Origin: Pseudomonadota bacterium
GTDB taxonomy: Bacteria; Pseudomonadota; Alphaproteobacteria; Reyranellales; Reyranellaceae
DNA length: 48,956 bases
Assembly: GCA_018242505.1 (NCBI GenBank)
Contig: JAFEBU010000066.1
Span: 1-48,956 of the forward strand
Reading direction: 5' to 3'
The notes under the pieces were generated by a model. The model ran no database searches. It was not told where the DNA came from and saw only the letters and a program-made list of their open reading frames with translations. How positions within the stretch are numbered: position 1 is the first letter of the stretch; every line of letters starts with the position of its first letter. Below, in pieces: positions 35,594-42,416 of the stretch. Made by a program: the position numbers and the translations under genes.

Positions 35594-35676
35594 TTTTCTC
35601 ATGGTTTCTCACATCTTCTCAGCGGGTGAGAAGCCTCCGATGCCGATGGCATCGGCATTTCGGGCCATATTTCTCA
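35594..35676. repeat. Phased TTCTCA repeat array with inverted copy
   Basis: TTCTCA occurs at 35596-35601, 35606-35611 and 35616-35621, exactly ten bases apart. An inverted copy TGAGAA lies at 35627-35632 and another direct copy at 35671-35676. The third and the inverted copy form CTTCTCA-GCGGG-TGAGAAG. One-turn spacing suggests a protein binding cooperatively on one DNA face. The array lies directly upstream of the rpsD promoter; nothing else in the window repeats this word in this way. Confidence 0.65.
35640..35658. repeat. Perfect 19-bp palindrome
   Basis: ATGCCGATG (35640-35648) and CATCGGCAT (35650-35658) form a perfect inverted repeat around a single G. It sits inside the TTCTCA array between its fourth and fifth copies. 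It could be a dimeric operator or a cruciform-prone site; no T-run follows, so it is not an obvious terminator. Confidence 0.6.
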
Positions 35677-35766
35677 TTTTTCACCTGCCCCCATGGCTGG
35701 GGTAATAGGATACCGCGGCGAAGATTTGATCGGCCACGTCCAATCCGTCAGGCGGGAAACGCCAGC

Positions 35767-35814
35767 ATCTCAGCGGTTGCAACCAGCTTTATCTCAGCGG
35801 TTACAATCAGCTTT
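35767..35814. repeat. 24-bp tandem duplication
   Basis: Two adjacent 24-base units, 35767-35790 and 35791-35814, differ at only two positions. Each starts ATCTCAGCGGTT and ends CAGCTTT. The period is a multiple of three. Confidence 0.8.
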
Positions 35815-35856
35815 CGCTCCCCCTGAAGGGCCATCGCATATGGCGCGTTGCGCCCA

Positions 35857-35879
35857 AAATCTGTCGCCAAATCTGTCGC
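35857..35879. repeat. 12-bp tandem repeat
   Basis: AAATCTGTCGC occurs twice, at 35857-35867 and 35869-35879, with a 12-base period. It is another short direct repeat in the same intergenic region. Confidence 0.75.
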
Positions 35880-36219
35880 TTGCCGGCCCTCGGGACACTG
35901 CCAATCGCCACGAAGGACGAGCCGGCAGAAGGCGGCTGATTGAAAAGTGGCTCGCCATGGCGGAGCCGACCAATGTGGCCGCCGCGAAGCCGGCCTCAGT
36001 GTCGGGCAGAGCCGCGATGAGACGCGCATGAAGAAAGCCGGAATAGCGTTCGAAATCCTTCCTGGACCTCAGGCGCAACCCCGTCATTCCTTCCGCGGCT
36101 CTCGTCTCCCGGAGATCCGCTCACGCATTGGAACCGGCACTGGCGTTCCAGGCTCTCATCCGCTTCGGGCCATGGGGTTTCGCCACGAAGCGATCCTTCG
36201 GATCGGGCGACATTGGGCT

Positions 36220-37032
36220 TCAGCCTGCTAAGGCGCCGGCAAACCGTGGCGCACGATTTTCGAGATTTGCCTGGACTGCTTCCCTCTGGTTCGCCGAACC
36301 GATGAGACGTCGCTGCTCCTCTGTTTCCGCGACAAGCAACGCCGCGGCATCGTTTGTCGTCGCGAGATTGAGGAGGCGCTTCGCCGCGCGGATCGCGTCG
36401 GGACTGGTCGATGCGATCTCTCGTGCGGTCGCCAGCGCGGCTGCGCGAGGATCGTCGATCAATCGTGTGACGAAGCCGTACCCAAGCGCCTCTTCGGCGG
36501 AGAAGAGACGCGCCGTATAGGTGAGCTCACGCACCACATCCTCGCGCGCCAGATGCCTCATCAAATGAGTGCCGGCCATGTCCGGGACGAGGCCCCATTT
36601 CGTCTCGAGGACGGAGAATTGCGTTCCGGGCGCCACAAATCGCATATCCGCCCCGAGCGCCAGCTGAAAGCCTCCGCCGAAAGCGAAGCCATGCACAGCG
36701 GCAATGACCGGCACCGGAAGTTCGCGCCATTGCCAGACAATATGCTGGGCGAAGTTCGCCCAGCCATGGGTTCGCTTGTTCAAATCCACGGACGGAAGCA
36801 GGCTTTCGCCTTTGGCGATGCCAGTGATCCGCTCGATATCGAGGCCGGCACAAAAGCCACGCCCCTCACCCGATAGTACGACGGCCCGAACGCTGCGATC
36901 CTGCCTCAGCCGGGAGCCTGCCTCGGCAATCGCCTCGAACATCGGCGGATCGAGCGCATTCAGCTTGCCCGGCCGCACCAGCCTGACATCCGCAACATGG
37001 GCATCGATCGTGAGCCGAATGCGGTCTTCCAT
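36220..37032 (-). CDS. Enoyl-CoA hydratase/isomerase (crotonase) family protein
   Basis: The 270-residue protein is a crotonase-fold enzyme. RPGKLNALDPPMF at the start and GRGFCAGLDIERI supply the first oxyanion region. AAVHGFAFGGGFQLALGADMRF supplies the second, and FSVLETKWGLVPDMAGT holds the Glu of hydratase-type members. It should act on an acyl-CoA ester in the cytoplasm. ATG 37032 has GGAG eight bases upstream and is preferred over the frame to 37134. It is divergent from a TetR gene that probably controls it. Confidence 0.9.
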   Translation of the reverse strand: MEDRIRLTIDAHVADVRLVRPGKLNALDPPMFEAIAEAGSRLRQDRSVRAVVLSGEGRGFCAGLDIERITGIAKGESLLPSVDLNKRTHGWANFAQHIVWQWRELPVPVIAAVHGFAFGGGFQLALGADMRFVAPGTQFSVLETKWGLVPDMAGTHLMRHLAREDVVRELTYTARLFSAEEALGYGFVTRLIDDPRAAALATAREIASTSPDAIRAAKRLLNLATTNDAAALLVAETEEQRRLIGSANQREAVQANLENRAPRFAGALAG

Positions 37033-37110
37033 TCGAAATCTCCATTTGGACATCCTGCGTCGCCCTGCATCCCGGACGGCCGCGCCGTTCCAGACATTGG
37101 GTATCAAAGC

Positions 37111-37140
37111 TTGACCAATCAGTCTAGACCGCATAGTCTA
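37111..37140 (+). promoter_or_regulatory. Promoter and operator-like repeat of the TetR gene
   Basis: TTGACC (37111-37116) and TAGTCT (37134-37139) are spaced by 17 bases, a good sigma-70-type promoter whose start point falls at or next to the ATG (37146). The inverted repeat TAGAC (37125-37129) - six bases - GTCTA (37136-37140) overlaps the -10 box, and GTCTAGAC at 37122-37129 is itself palindromic. This is the expected place for autorepression and joint control of the divergent crotonase gene. Confidence 0.65.
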
Positions 37141-37145
37141 CAAAA

Positions 37146-37721
37146 ATGGGACGACCGATTTTCGAGCATGCAAGCTTCCTGGAAGCGGCGCATGCGCTGG
37201 CCGCCGAACACGGACCGGGCGCAGTCACCGTGGATTCCGTCGCGCAACGGCTGAAAGCACCGAAAGGTTCGTTTTATCATCGCTTCCGGTCGCGAGATGA
37301 ATTGCTGGGCCAGGTCTGGCTCAACATGGTGCTCGCGTATCAGGAAGGGTTTGTCGCGGCGATCGACGCAGGGGATGGTCTTGCTGCAGCGCTGCACACG
37401 CCGCGCTGGGCGCGAAGTCATCCGGACGATGCGCGACTGCTGCTGTTGTACAGCCGGCACGATTTCGTTCACGGAGACTGGCCTGCAGATCTCAAGCGCG
37501 GCGTGCGCGATCAGGCAGAGCGTTTCGAGGAATGTCTGGCCAGGTTCGCCCGGACCGCCTTCGGACGCGCAGGATCCCCCCAGCTCCGGCGCGCAACCTT
37601 CGTTCTCGCGGAGGTTCCGATTGCCGCGGTGAAAGGCCATCTGGAACGTCGCGAGACGCCACCGCCTATCGTCGACGATCTGATCACGGAGACTTATCAC
37701 GCGATCGTCGGCCGCCGATGA
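37146..37721 (+). CDS. TetR-family transcriptional regulator
   Basis: The 191-residue protein has an N-terminal TetR helix-turn-helix: FLEAAHALAAEHGPGAVTVDSVAQRLKAPKGSFYHRFRSRDELLGQVW, roughly residues 11-60. The helical ligand-binding domain follows and contains HGDWPADLKRGVRDQ and REPTFVL-like helices. It is divergent from an enoyl-CoA hydratase gene across 113 bases with an operator-like repeat at its promoter, so an acyl-CoA or fatty-acid-like effector is plausible. Confidence 0.9.
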   Translation: MGRPIFEHASFLEAAHALAAEHGPGAVTVDSVAQRLKAPKGSFYHRFRSRDELLGQVWLNMVLAYQEGFVAAIDAGDGLAAALHTPRWARSHPDDARLLLLYSRHDFVHGDWPADLKRGVRDQAERFEECLARFARTAFGRAGSPQLRRATFVLAEVPIAAVKGHLERRETPPPIVDDLITETYHAIVGRR

Positions 37722-37770
37722 TCGGAGGTCGCGGTGCCCTTGGAGGACGAAGCCCGCGCAGGACCGGCCT

Positions 37771-38190
37771 TCAGGACCCGATGAGATGCAGGACGATCTC
37801 TCGCGGACGGGGCGAGCGGCGGTGCTCGAAGAGAAAGATGCCCTGATATCTCCCGAGCATCAGACGTCCCGCACCGACCGGGATGCTGAGATGGGTCTGA
37901 GTCAGTGCCCCCTTGATGTGGGCCGGCATGTCGTCGGGCCCTTCGGCGTCATGCCGGTAGTCCGTATCGGACTCGGGAACCAGCCTCATCAAGAAGCTTT
38001 CGAGGTCCCGCTGCACCTCCCAATCCACGTTCTCCTGAATCAGGAGAGAGGCCGACGTGTGCCGAATGAACACCGTGAGCAGGCCGTCGCTCACCGTCTG
38101 CTCGGCGAGCCACGCGGCGACCTCGCCGGTGATTTCGGTGAGTCCTTGCCGTTGCGCGCAAACGGTGAGAGAGCCCCGGGCCTGTTCCAT
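37771..38190 (-). CDS. YjbQ family protein (UPF0047)
   Basis: The 139-residue product is a YjbQ/UPF0047 protein: FIRHTSASLLIQENVDWEVQRDLE with the conserved His and Glu, DYRHDAEGPDDMPAHIK with further His and Asp, and LGRYQGIFLFEHR near the end. The family forms trimers with a metal site. Some members have weak thiamin-phosphate synthase activity, but the physiological role is unclear. It is the last gene of a minus-strand series after OsmC, 31 bases downstream of it. Confidence 0.93.
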   Translation of the reverse strand: MEQARGSLTVCAQRQGLTEITGEVAAWLAEQTVSDGLLTVFIRHTSASLLIQENVDWEVQRDLESFLMRLVPESDTDYRHDAEGPDDMPAHIKGALTQTHLSIPVGAGRLMLGRYQGIFLFEHRRSPRPREIVLHLIGS

Positions 38191-38221
38191 GGCAATTCGC
38201 TTGTGGGTTCGAGCCGCGTTA

Positions 38222-38644
38222 TCAGACCTCCACCAGCACGACCTCGTGGGTGACGTTGGCGGACTTTTTCACCATCGCCGTGGCCGAGCAGTATTTCTCG
38301 TCGGAGAGGCTCACCGCCCGCTCCACCAGGGCATGGTTCAATTTGCGGCCGCGGACCGTATAGACGAGTTTCACCGAAGTGAAGACCTTGGGATGGTCCT
38401 CGGCGCGCTCGGCGACCAGCGAGACCTCCACGCCCTCGATGTCCTGGCGCTGCTTCTTCAGCATCGCGACCACATCGATGGCGGTGCAGCCGCCCATGCC
38501 CATCAGCACCACCTCCATCGGCCGCGAGGCGAGGTTGTGGCCGCCGATATCGGGCGCGCCGTCCATGGTGATGGTGTGGCCGCTGCCACCCTCGGCGACG
38601 AACAGGGCGCCATCGACCCAGGAGATCTTCGCAGTGGTGGACAT
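38222..38644 (-). CDS. OsmC-family protein
   Basis: The 140-residue protein has the OsmC/Ohr fold with its two redox cysteines: one in LMGMGGCTAIDVV and one in LSDEKYCSATAMV. A KVFTSVKLVYTVRG strand lies between them. Relatives reduce organic hydroperoxides, using a dithiol partner. ATG 38644 lies two bases after the stop of the TrmJ-like gene, so the two are coupled; the open frame upstream to 38911 lies inside that gene. Confidence 0.93.
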   Translation of the reverse strand: MSTTAKISWVDGALFVAEGGSGHTITMDGAPDIGGHNLASRPMEVVLMGMGGCTAIDVVAMLKKQRQDIEGVEVSLVAERAEDHPKVFTSVKLVYTVRGRKLNHALVERAVSLSDEKYCSATAMVKKSANVTHEVVLVEV

Positions 38645-38646
38645 CC

Positions 38647-39411
38647 CTACTCCTCGTGCTTGTGCTTGCTCAGAAACTTGATGACGCCGTGGAAGGTGCG
38701 CACCTCCTGCTCGGTCATCGCGGAGCGCTGCAGGAGCGCGCGCAGATTGAGCACCATCGCCGGCCGCATCGCCTTGTGGCGCAGGAAGCCCGATTCGTCG
38801 AGCGCGCGCTCCAGATGGGCGAAGAGGGTCTGCAATTCCTCCTTGGTCGCCGGCCGAGTGGCGTGATCGGCCACGCGCTCGGAGGGCGTCGCATCGCCCG
38901 CGATGGCCCATTCATAGGCCACCAGCAGCACGGCCTGCGCCACGTTGAGCGAGGAGAACTGCGGATTGAGCGGGATCGAGAGCGCCGTATCGGCGTGGAC
39001 CATGTCCTCGTTCTCGAGCCCGGTGCGTTCGGGGCCGAACAGGATGCCGACCTTCCGGCCTTGCCCGATCCAGGCCCGCATGTCCGAGGCGGCTTGCCGC
39101 GCCGTCACGATGCGCTGCACCAGCTCGCGATTGCGCGCGGTCGTCGCCACGACATGCTCGAGGTCGGCCACCGCCTCGCCGACGGTCGCAAACACTCTTG
39201 CCGCCTCCAGCACGACATCCGCTCCGGAGGCCGCGCGCCAGGCACGCTCGTTGGGCCAGCCATCGCGCGGACTCACCAGACGCAGTGCCGACAAGCGGCA
39301 ATTCAGCATGGCGCGCGCGGCCATGCCGATATTCTCGCCGAGCTGCGGCCGCACCATGACGACGACCGGCCCCGGCCCGTCCGTCGGCTGTCCTTTCGAT
39401 GCCCGTCCCAT
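38647..39411 (-). CDS. TrmH/SpoU-family RNA methyltransferase (TrmJ-like)
   Basis: The 254-residue protein has a SPOUT knot domain with PQLGENIGMAARAMLNC (motif 1), GILFGPERTGLENEDM (motif 2) and IPLNPQFSSLNVAQAVLLVAYEW (motif 3). About 90 C-terminal helical residues follow. This is the layout of TrmJ (2'-O-methylation at tRNA position 32) and its relatives, so an RNA target is likely. It follows the EmrB-type gene by 36 bases on the same strand and is nearly joined to the OsmC gene. Confidence 0.92.
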   Translation of the reverse strand: MGRASKGQPTDGPGPVVVMVRPQLGENIGMAARAMLNCRLSALRLVSPRDGWPNERAWRAASGADVVLEAARVFATVGEAVADLEHVVATTARNRELVQRIVTARQAASDMRAWIGQGRKVGILFGPERTGLENEDMVHADTALSIPLNPQFSSLNVAQAVLLVAYEWAIAGDATPSERVADHATRPATKEELQTLFAHLERALDESGFLRHKAMRPAMVLNLRALLQRSAMTEQEVRTFHGVIKFLSKHKHEE

Positions 39412-39447
39412 GACGAGCCTATATCACAGGAGGACTGCCGGAAGCGC

Positions 39448-41046
39448 CTAACGCCGCGACGGCCGGGCGAGCATGATCTGGCGGCGCATGAAGAAGAGCA
39501 GCGGGATGAAGATCACCGCCGACACCGCGAGGACCCGGAAATCGTTCAGGTAGGCGACCATCGCCGCCTGCCGGGTGAGCTCTTCGCCCCAGACGGCGAC
39601 CAGCTTGGAGGGATCGTCGACCGGCACGGAGCCGTACGGCCAGCCCGAATTGAACGGCATCAGGTAGTCGATGATCCGGGAGCGGTCGACCGGTATGCCG
39701 TGTTCCATCGGCGTGGTGCCGAACCGCCAAAGCGGACTGAAGGGCGTCAGGTGCTCGACCATCTGCGAGCGGTTCTCCTGCGTGTTGCGCGCAAGGAGCG
39801 CGACCAGGGCGGCGACACCGATCGACGCGCCGAGATTGCGCATCAGGGCGTTGATGGCGGCGCCTTCGGTGCGAATGCGGGCCGGAACGGTGGCGAAGGC
39901 GAGCGTCGTCAGCGGCGGGAAGACCAGGCCGAGCCCGATCCCCTGCAGGAAGCCGTTCCAGATCACCCTTTCTTCGCTGACATCCAGCGTGAACAGCGCC
40001 ATGTCGTACAACGACAGGCCGCACAGGCCGAGCCCAAGGGCGATCAGCCAGCGCGCATCGACCCTGCCGATCAGGCGCGACACGACGAACATCGAAATCA
40101 TCGTGCCGATGCCGCGCGGCGCCATCACGATGCCGGTCGTGAACACCGGGTAGCCCTTGAGCTGCTGGAGGAAAGGCGGCAACAGGGTCGCCGTCACGAT
40201 CATCAAGAGGCCGGTGACGGCGGTGAAGATGATCCCCAGCATCAGGTTGCGGTCGCGGAACAGATCGCGCGGCAGGAACGGATGATCGTCCGACAGCATG
40301 TGGATCAAGAACATCGAGATGGCGACGCCGGCCACGACCGCTTCGACGACGATCTCGCGTGCGCCGAACCAGTCGAGCTGCTGGCCGCGATCGAGCATGA
40401 GCTGGAACGAGCCGATCGCGATCGACAGCAGTGTGAAGCCCAAAAGGTCGAACGGCCGCGGATTGTCGCTCGCCTTGTTCTTGATCAGGATCATCAAGCC
40501 TATGGCGCACATCACGCCGACCGGCAGGTTGATGTAGAATACCCAACGCCAGGTGTACTGATCGGTCAGCCAGCCACCGAGCGTCGGGCCGGTGATCGGC
40601 CCCAGCATGGTGCCGACACCCCACATCGCCATCGCCTTGCCCTGCTCCTCGCGCGGGTAGGCCTCCATCATCAGCGTCTGGCTGAGCGGCACCAGGGAGG
40701 CGCCGCAGACGCCTTGCATGGCCCTGAATAGCACGAGCTGCTCCAGCGTCTGAGCGGCACCGCACAGCATCGAGGCGATGGTGAAGCCGATCACCGAGCT
40801 CACCAGGATGCGCCGGACACCGAAGCGCACCGCACAGAAACCGGCGAGCGGCGTCGCGATCGCGGCCGAGACGATATAGGACGTGATCACCCAGGCGACC
40901 TGCTCCTGCGTCGCCGACAGCGAGCCCTGCATGTTGGGCAGCGCCACGTTGGCGATGGTGCCGTCGAGCGCCTGCATGATGGTGGCCATCATCACCACGA
41001 CGGTGAGCCAGCGGCGGCGGCGCAGGACGACAGGATCGACGCTCAT
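39448..41046 (-). CDS. DHA2-family drug:H+ antiporter (EmrB type)
   Basis: The 532-residue protein has about 14 membrane helices, as expected for the DHA2 family. Motifs are MQALDGTIANVALPNMQGSLSATQEQVAWVITSYIV in helix 1 to loop 1, PLAGFCAVRFGVRRIL (motif A) and GPTLGGWLTDQYTWRWVFYINLPVG (motif C region). It should export lipophilic toxic compounds together with the EmrA-type partner encoded 19 bases upstream and an outer-membrane TolC-like channel not present here. No dedicated regulator is adjacent. Confidence 0.93.
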   Translation of the reverse strand: MSVDPVVLRRRRWLTVVVMMATIMQALDGTIANVALPNMQGSLSATQEQVAWVITSYIVSAAIATPLAGFCAVRFGVRRILVSSVIGFTIASMLCGAAQTLEQLVLFRAMQGVCGASLVPLSQTLMMEAYPREEQGKAMAMWGVGTMLGPITGPTLGGWLTDQYTWRWVFYINLPVGVMCAIGLMILIKNKASDNPRPFDLLGFTLLSIAIGSFQLMLDRGQQLDWFGAREIVVEAVVAGVAISMFLIHMLSDDHPFLPRDLFRDRNLMLGIIFTAVTGLLMIVTATLLPPFLQQLKGYPVFTTGIVMAPRGIGTMISMFVVSRLIGRVDARWLIALGLGLCGLSLYDMALFTLDVSEERVIWNGFLQGIGLGLVFPPLTTLAFATVPARIRTEGAAINALMRNLGASIGVAALVALLARNTQENRSQMVEHLTPFSPLWRFGTTPMEHGIPVDRSRIIDYLMPFNSGWPYGSVPVDDPSKLVAVWGEELTRQAAMVAYLNDFRVLAVSAVIFIPLLFFMRRQIMLARPSRR

Positions 41047-41065
41047 GCGGACCGTGGACCTGATA

Positions 41066-42178
41066 TCAAAGGCCGAAAATCGACAGCAGATCGCCCAGGC
41101 TACGGTGGTGACCGGTGTCGACCTCGACGATCGTGCTCATGCCAACCCGAAGCGGCGGATCGCCTTTCCTGCAGGTGACGGAGGTGCGGATCGGAATGCG
41201 CTGCACGACCTTCACCCAGTTGCCGGTGGCATTCTGCGGCGGCAGCACCGCGAACTCCGCGCCGGTCGCCTGCGACAGCGAAGTGACCTTGCCGGTGCAT
41301 TTCATGTCGGGATAGGTGTCGACCTGGATGGTGACCGGCTGGCCGACACGCACGCGCATCAGCTCGGTTTCCTTGAAGTTGGCCTCGATCCAGAGATCGG
41401 TGTCGGCGATCACGGCGATCGACGGCACGCCCATGACCGCGTAGCTGCCCGGGACCAGGACCTTCTGTACGATGCCGCTCATCGGCGCCAGGATGGCGGT
41501 GCGGCGCAGGTTCAGAAGCGCTTCGTCACGCGCGGCGAAGAGCTGCTTCACCTTGGGATGCTCGTCGACCTTGATCTTGGGATCACCGACAAGGGCCGCC
41601 TCGATGCGGGTGAGATCCTGCTCGGCCGCCGCGATGCGCTGACGCGCGACGTCGAGCGACATGCGGGCTTCCTCGAACTTGGCGGCCGACGCGAACTTGC
41701 GCTCGGCAAGGTCCTTCTGCCGGTCGAAGTCGGCCTGGGCATAGACCTCCTGGCTGCGCGCCGCCTTGATCTCCTCGCGCTTGGTGCGCCACTGCGCCTT
41801 CAGCCCGCGGATCTCGGCGCGCTGGGTCTCGATCTCCGCTTCGATCTTGGCGAGCTGGATGCGATAGGGCGTGTCGTCGAGCTTGTAGAGAAGCTGGCCC
41901 CGCGAGACCTGCTGGTTCTCGTGCACGGCGACCTCGACGATCGGGCCGCTGATCTCGGTGGCGAGGAAGACGCGATCGCCCTTCACATAGGCGTTGTCGG
42001 TCTCGACGTAACGGCCGGACGACAACCAGATCGCAAGGGCAGCCACCACCACAAGGAACGGCAGCGACCACATGATCGCGCGCGCCCAGCGGCGTCCGTG
42101 ATGGCGCGGCATCCGCGGCGGCGGCGCGACGGCGATTTTGGGCGGCGATGCCGGTAGCGGGAGTCCCTCTCCGTCCAT
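41066..42178 (-). CDS. HlyD/EmrA-family membrane fusion protein
   Basis: The protein (370 residues from this start) has one N-terminal membrane helix (IMWSLPFLVVVAALAIWL). A biotinyl-lipoyl half-motif follows (YVETDNAYVKGDRVFLATEISGPIVEV), then a long alpha-hairpin rich in Ala, Glu and Arg (roughly residues 105-215) and the second half AILAPMSGIVQKVLVPGSYAV. It bridges the EmrB-type pump to the outer-membrane channel. ATG 42178 is chosen; GTG 42187 is three codons upstream. The N-terminus is Pro-rich and cytoplasmic. Confidence 0.9.
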   Translation of the reverse strand: MDGEGLPLPASPPKIAVAPPPRMPRHHGRRWARAIMWSLPFLVVVAALAIWLSSGRYVETDNAYVKGDRVFLATEISGPIVEVAVHENQQVSRGQLLYKLDDTPYRIQLAKIEAEIETQRAEIRGLKAQWRTKREEIKAARSQEVYAQADFDRQKDLAERKFASAAKFEEARMSLDVARQRIAAAEQDLTRIEAALVGDPKIKVDEHPKVKQLFAARDEALLNLRRTAILAPMSGIVQKVLVPGSYAVMGVPSIAVIADTDLWIEANFKETELMRVRVGQPVTIQVDTYPDMKCTGKVTSLSQATGAEFAVLPPQNATGNWVKVVQRIPIRTSVTCRKGDPPLRVGMSTIVEVDTGHHRSLGDLLSIFGL

Positions 42179-42319
42179 TCGTGGCACATCGTCTGCCGAG
42201 CCGTCACCACCGTCAACCGAGGGTGTGGCATGGCTGCCAGCTCACCTAACTGGTACTGCCGACCGTACCGATGCCCGCCCCAGCGAGGCCCAACGCCCGT
42301 GCCGGCCCCCTCACCTCGC

Positions 42320-42416
42320 CCTGAGGAGCGGCCGGAAGGGCCGCGTCTCGAAGGGTGGAAACGAGCACCCTCTCGTTGCCGATTCTTCGAGGCGGCCGCT
42401 ATGCGGCCTCCTCAGG
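42320..42416. repeat. Imperfect extended palindromic repeat (REP/RIME-like)
   Basis: Outer arms CCTGAGGAG (42320-42328) and CTCCTCAGG (42408-42416) enclose CTCGAA (42347-42352) with TTCGAG (42386-42391). Two small hairpins are nested inside: GCGGCC/GGCCGC at 42328-42344 and GGCCGC/GCGGCC at 42394-42408. This nested palindrome looks like the mosaic intergenic repeats of rhizobial-type alphaproteobacteria. It lies in the 220-bp gap after cimA and reaches into the coding end of cimA. No second copy is in the window. Confidence 0.7.

Larger units (their letters stand above)
35403..36219. other. Long intergenic region between rpsD and the enoyl-CoA hydratase gene
   Basis: This 817-bp stretch holds the rpsD leader and promoter, the TTCTCA array and palindrome, and two tandem repeats (35767-35814 and 35857-35879). 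Several short open frames cross it on both strands (for example 35693-36031 plus, 35748-36029 minus and 35794-36087 minus). They overlap each other, lack clear ribosome-binding sites and show no family I recognise. It may contain a decayed gene. No tRNA or known RNA element was found by eye. Confidence 0.5.

Noticed and set aside
35594..35880. Possible CRISPR-like or iteron (replication origin) array
   Set aside because: Repeat units are too short for CRISPR, there are no spacers of uniform length, and no replication initiator gene or DnaA-box cluster is near; a transcription-factor site is the simpler reading.
35693..36087. Three overlapping short open frames on both strands in the rpsD-crotonase gap
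   Set aside because: They exclude each other, codon use is unlike neighbouring genes and no domain is visible; they are noted only as a possible gene remnant.
36028..36231. Short plus-strand frame starting Met-Lys-Lys-Ala-Gly before the crotonase gene end
   Set aside because: It has no signal peptide or motif, is low in complexity toward the end, and no ribosome-binding site is seen.
38656..40731. Open frame of 691 codons on the plus strand across the TrmJ-like and EmrB-type genes
   Set aside because: Composition is His/Arg/Asp-rich as expected for the antisense of GC-rich genes; both minus-strand genes have complete motifs.
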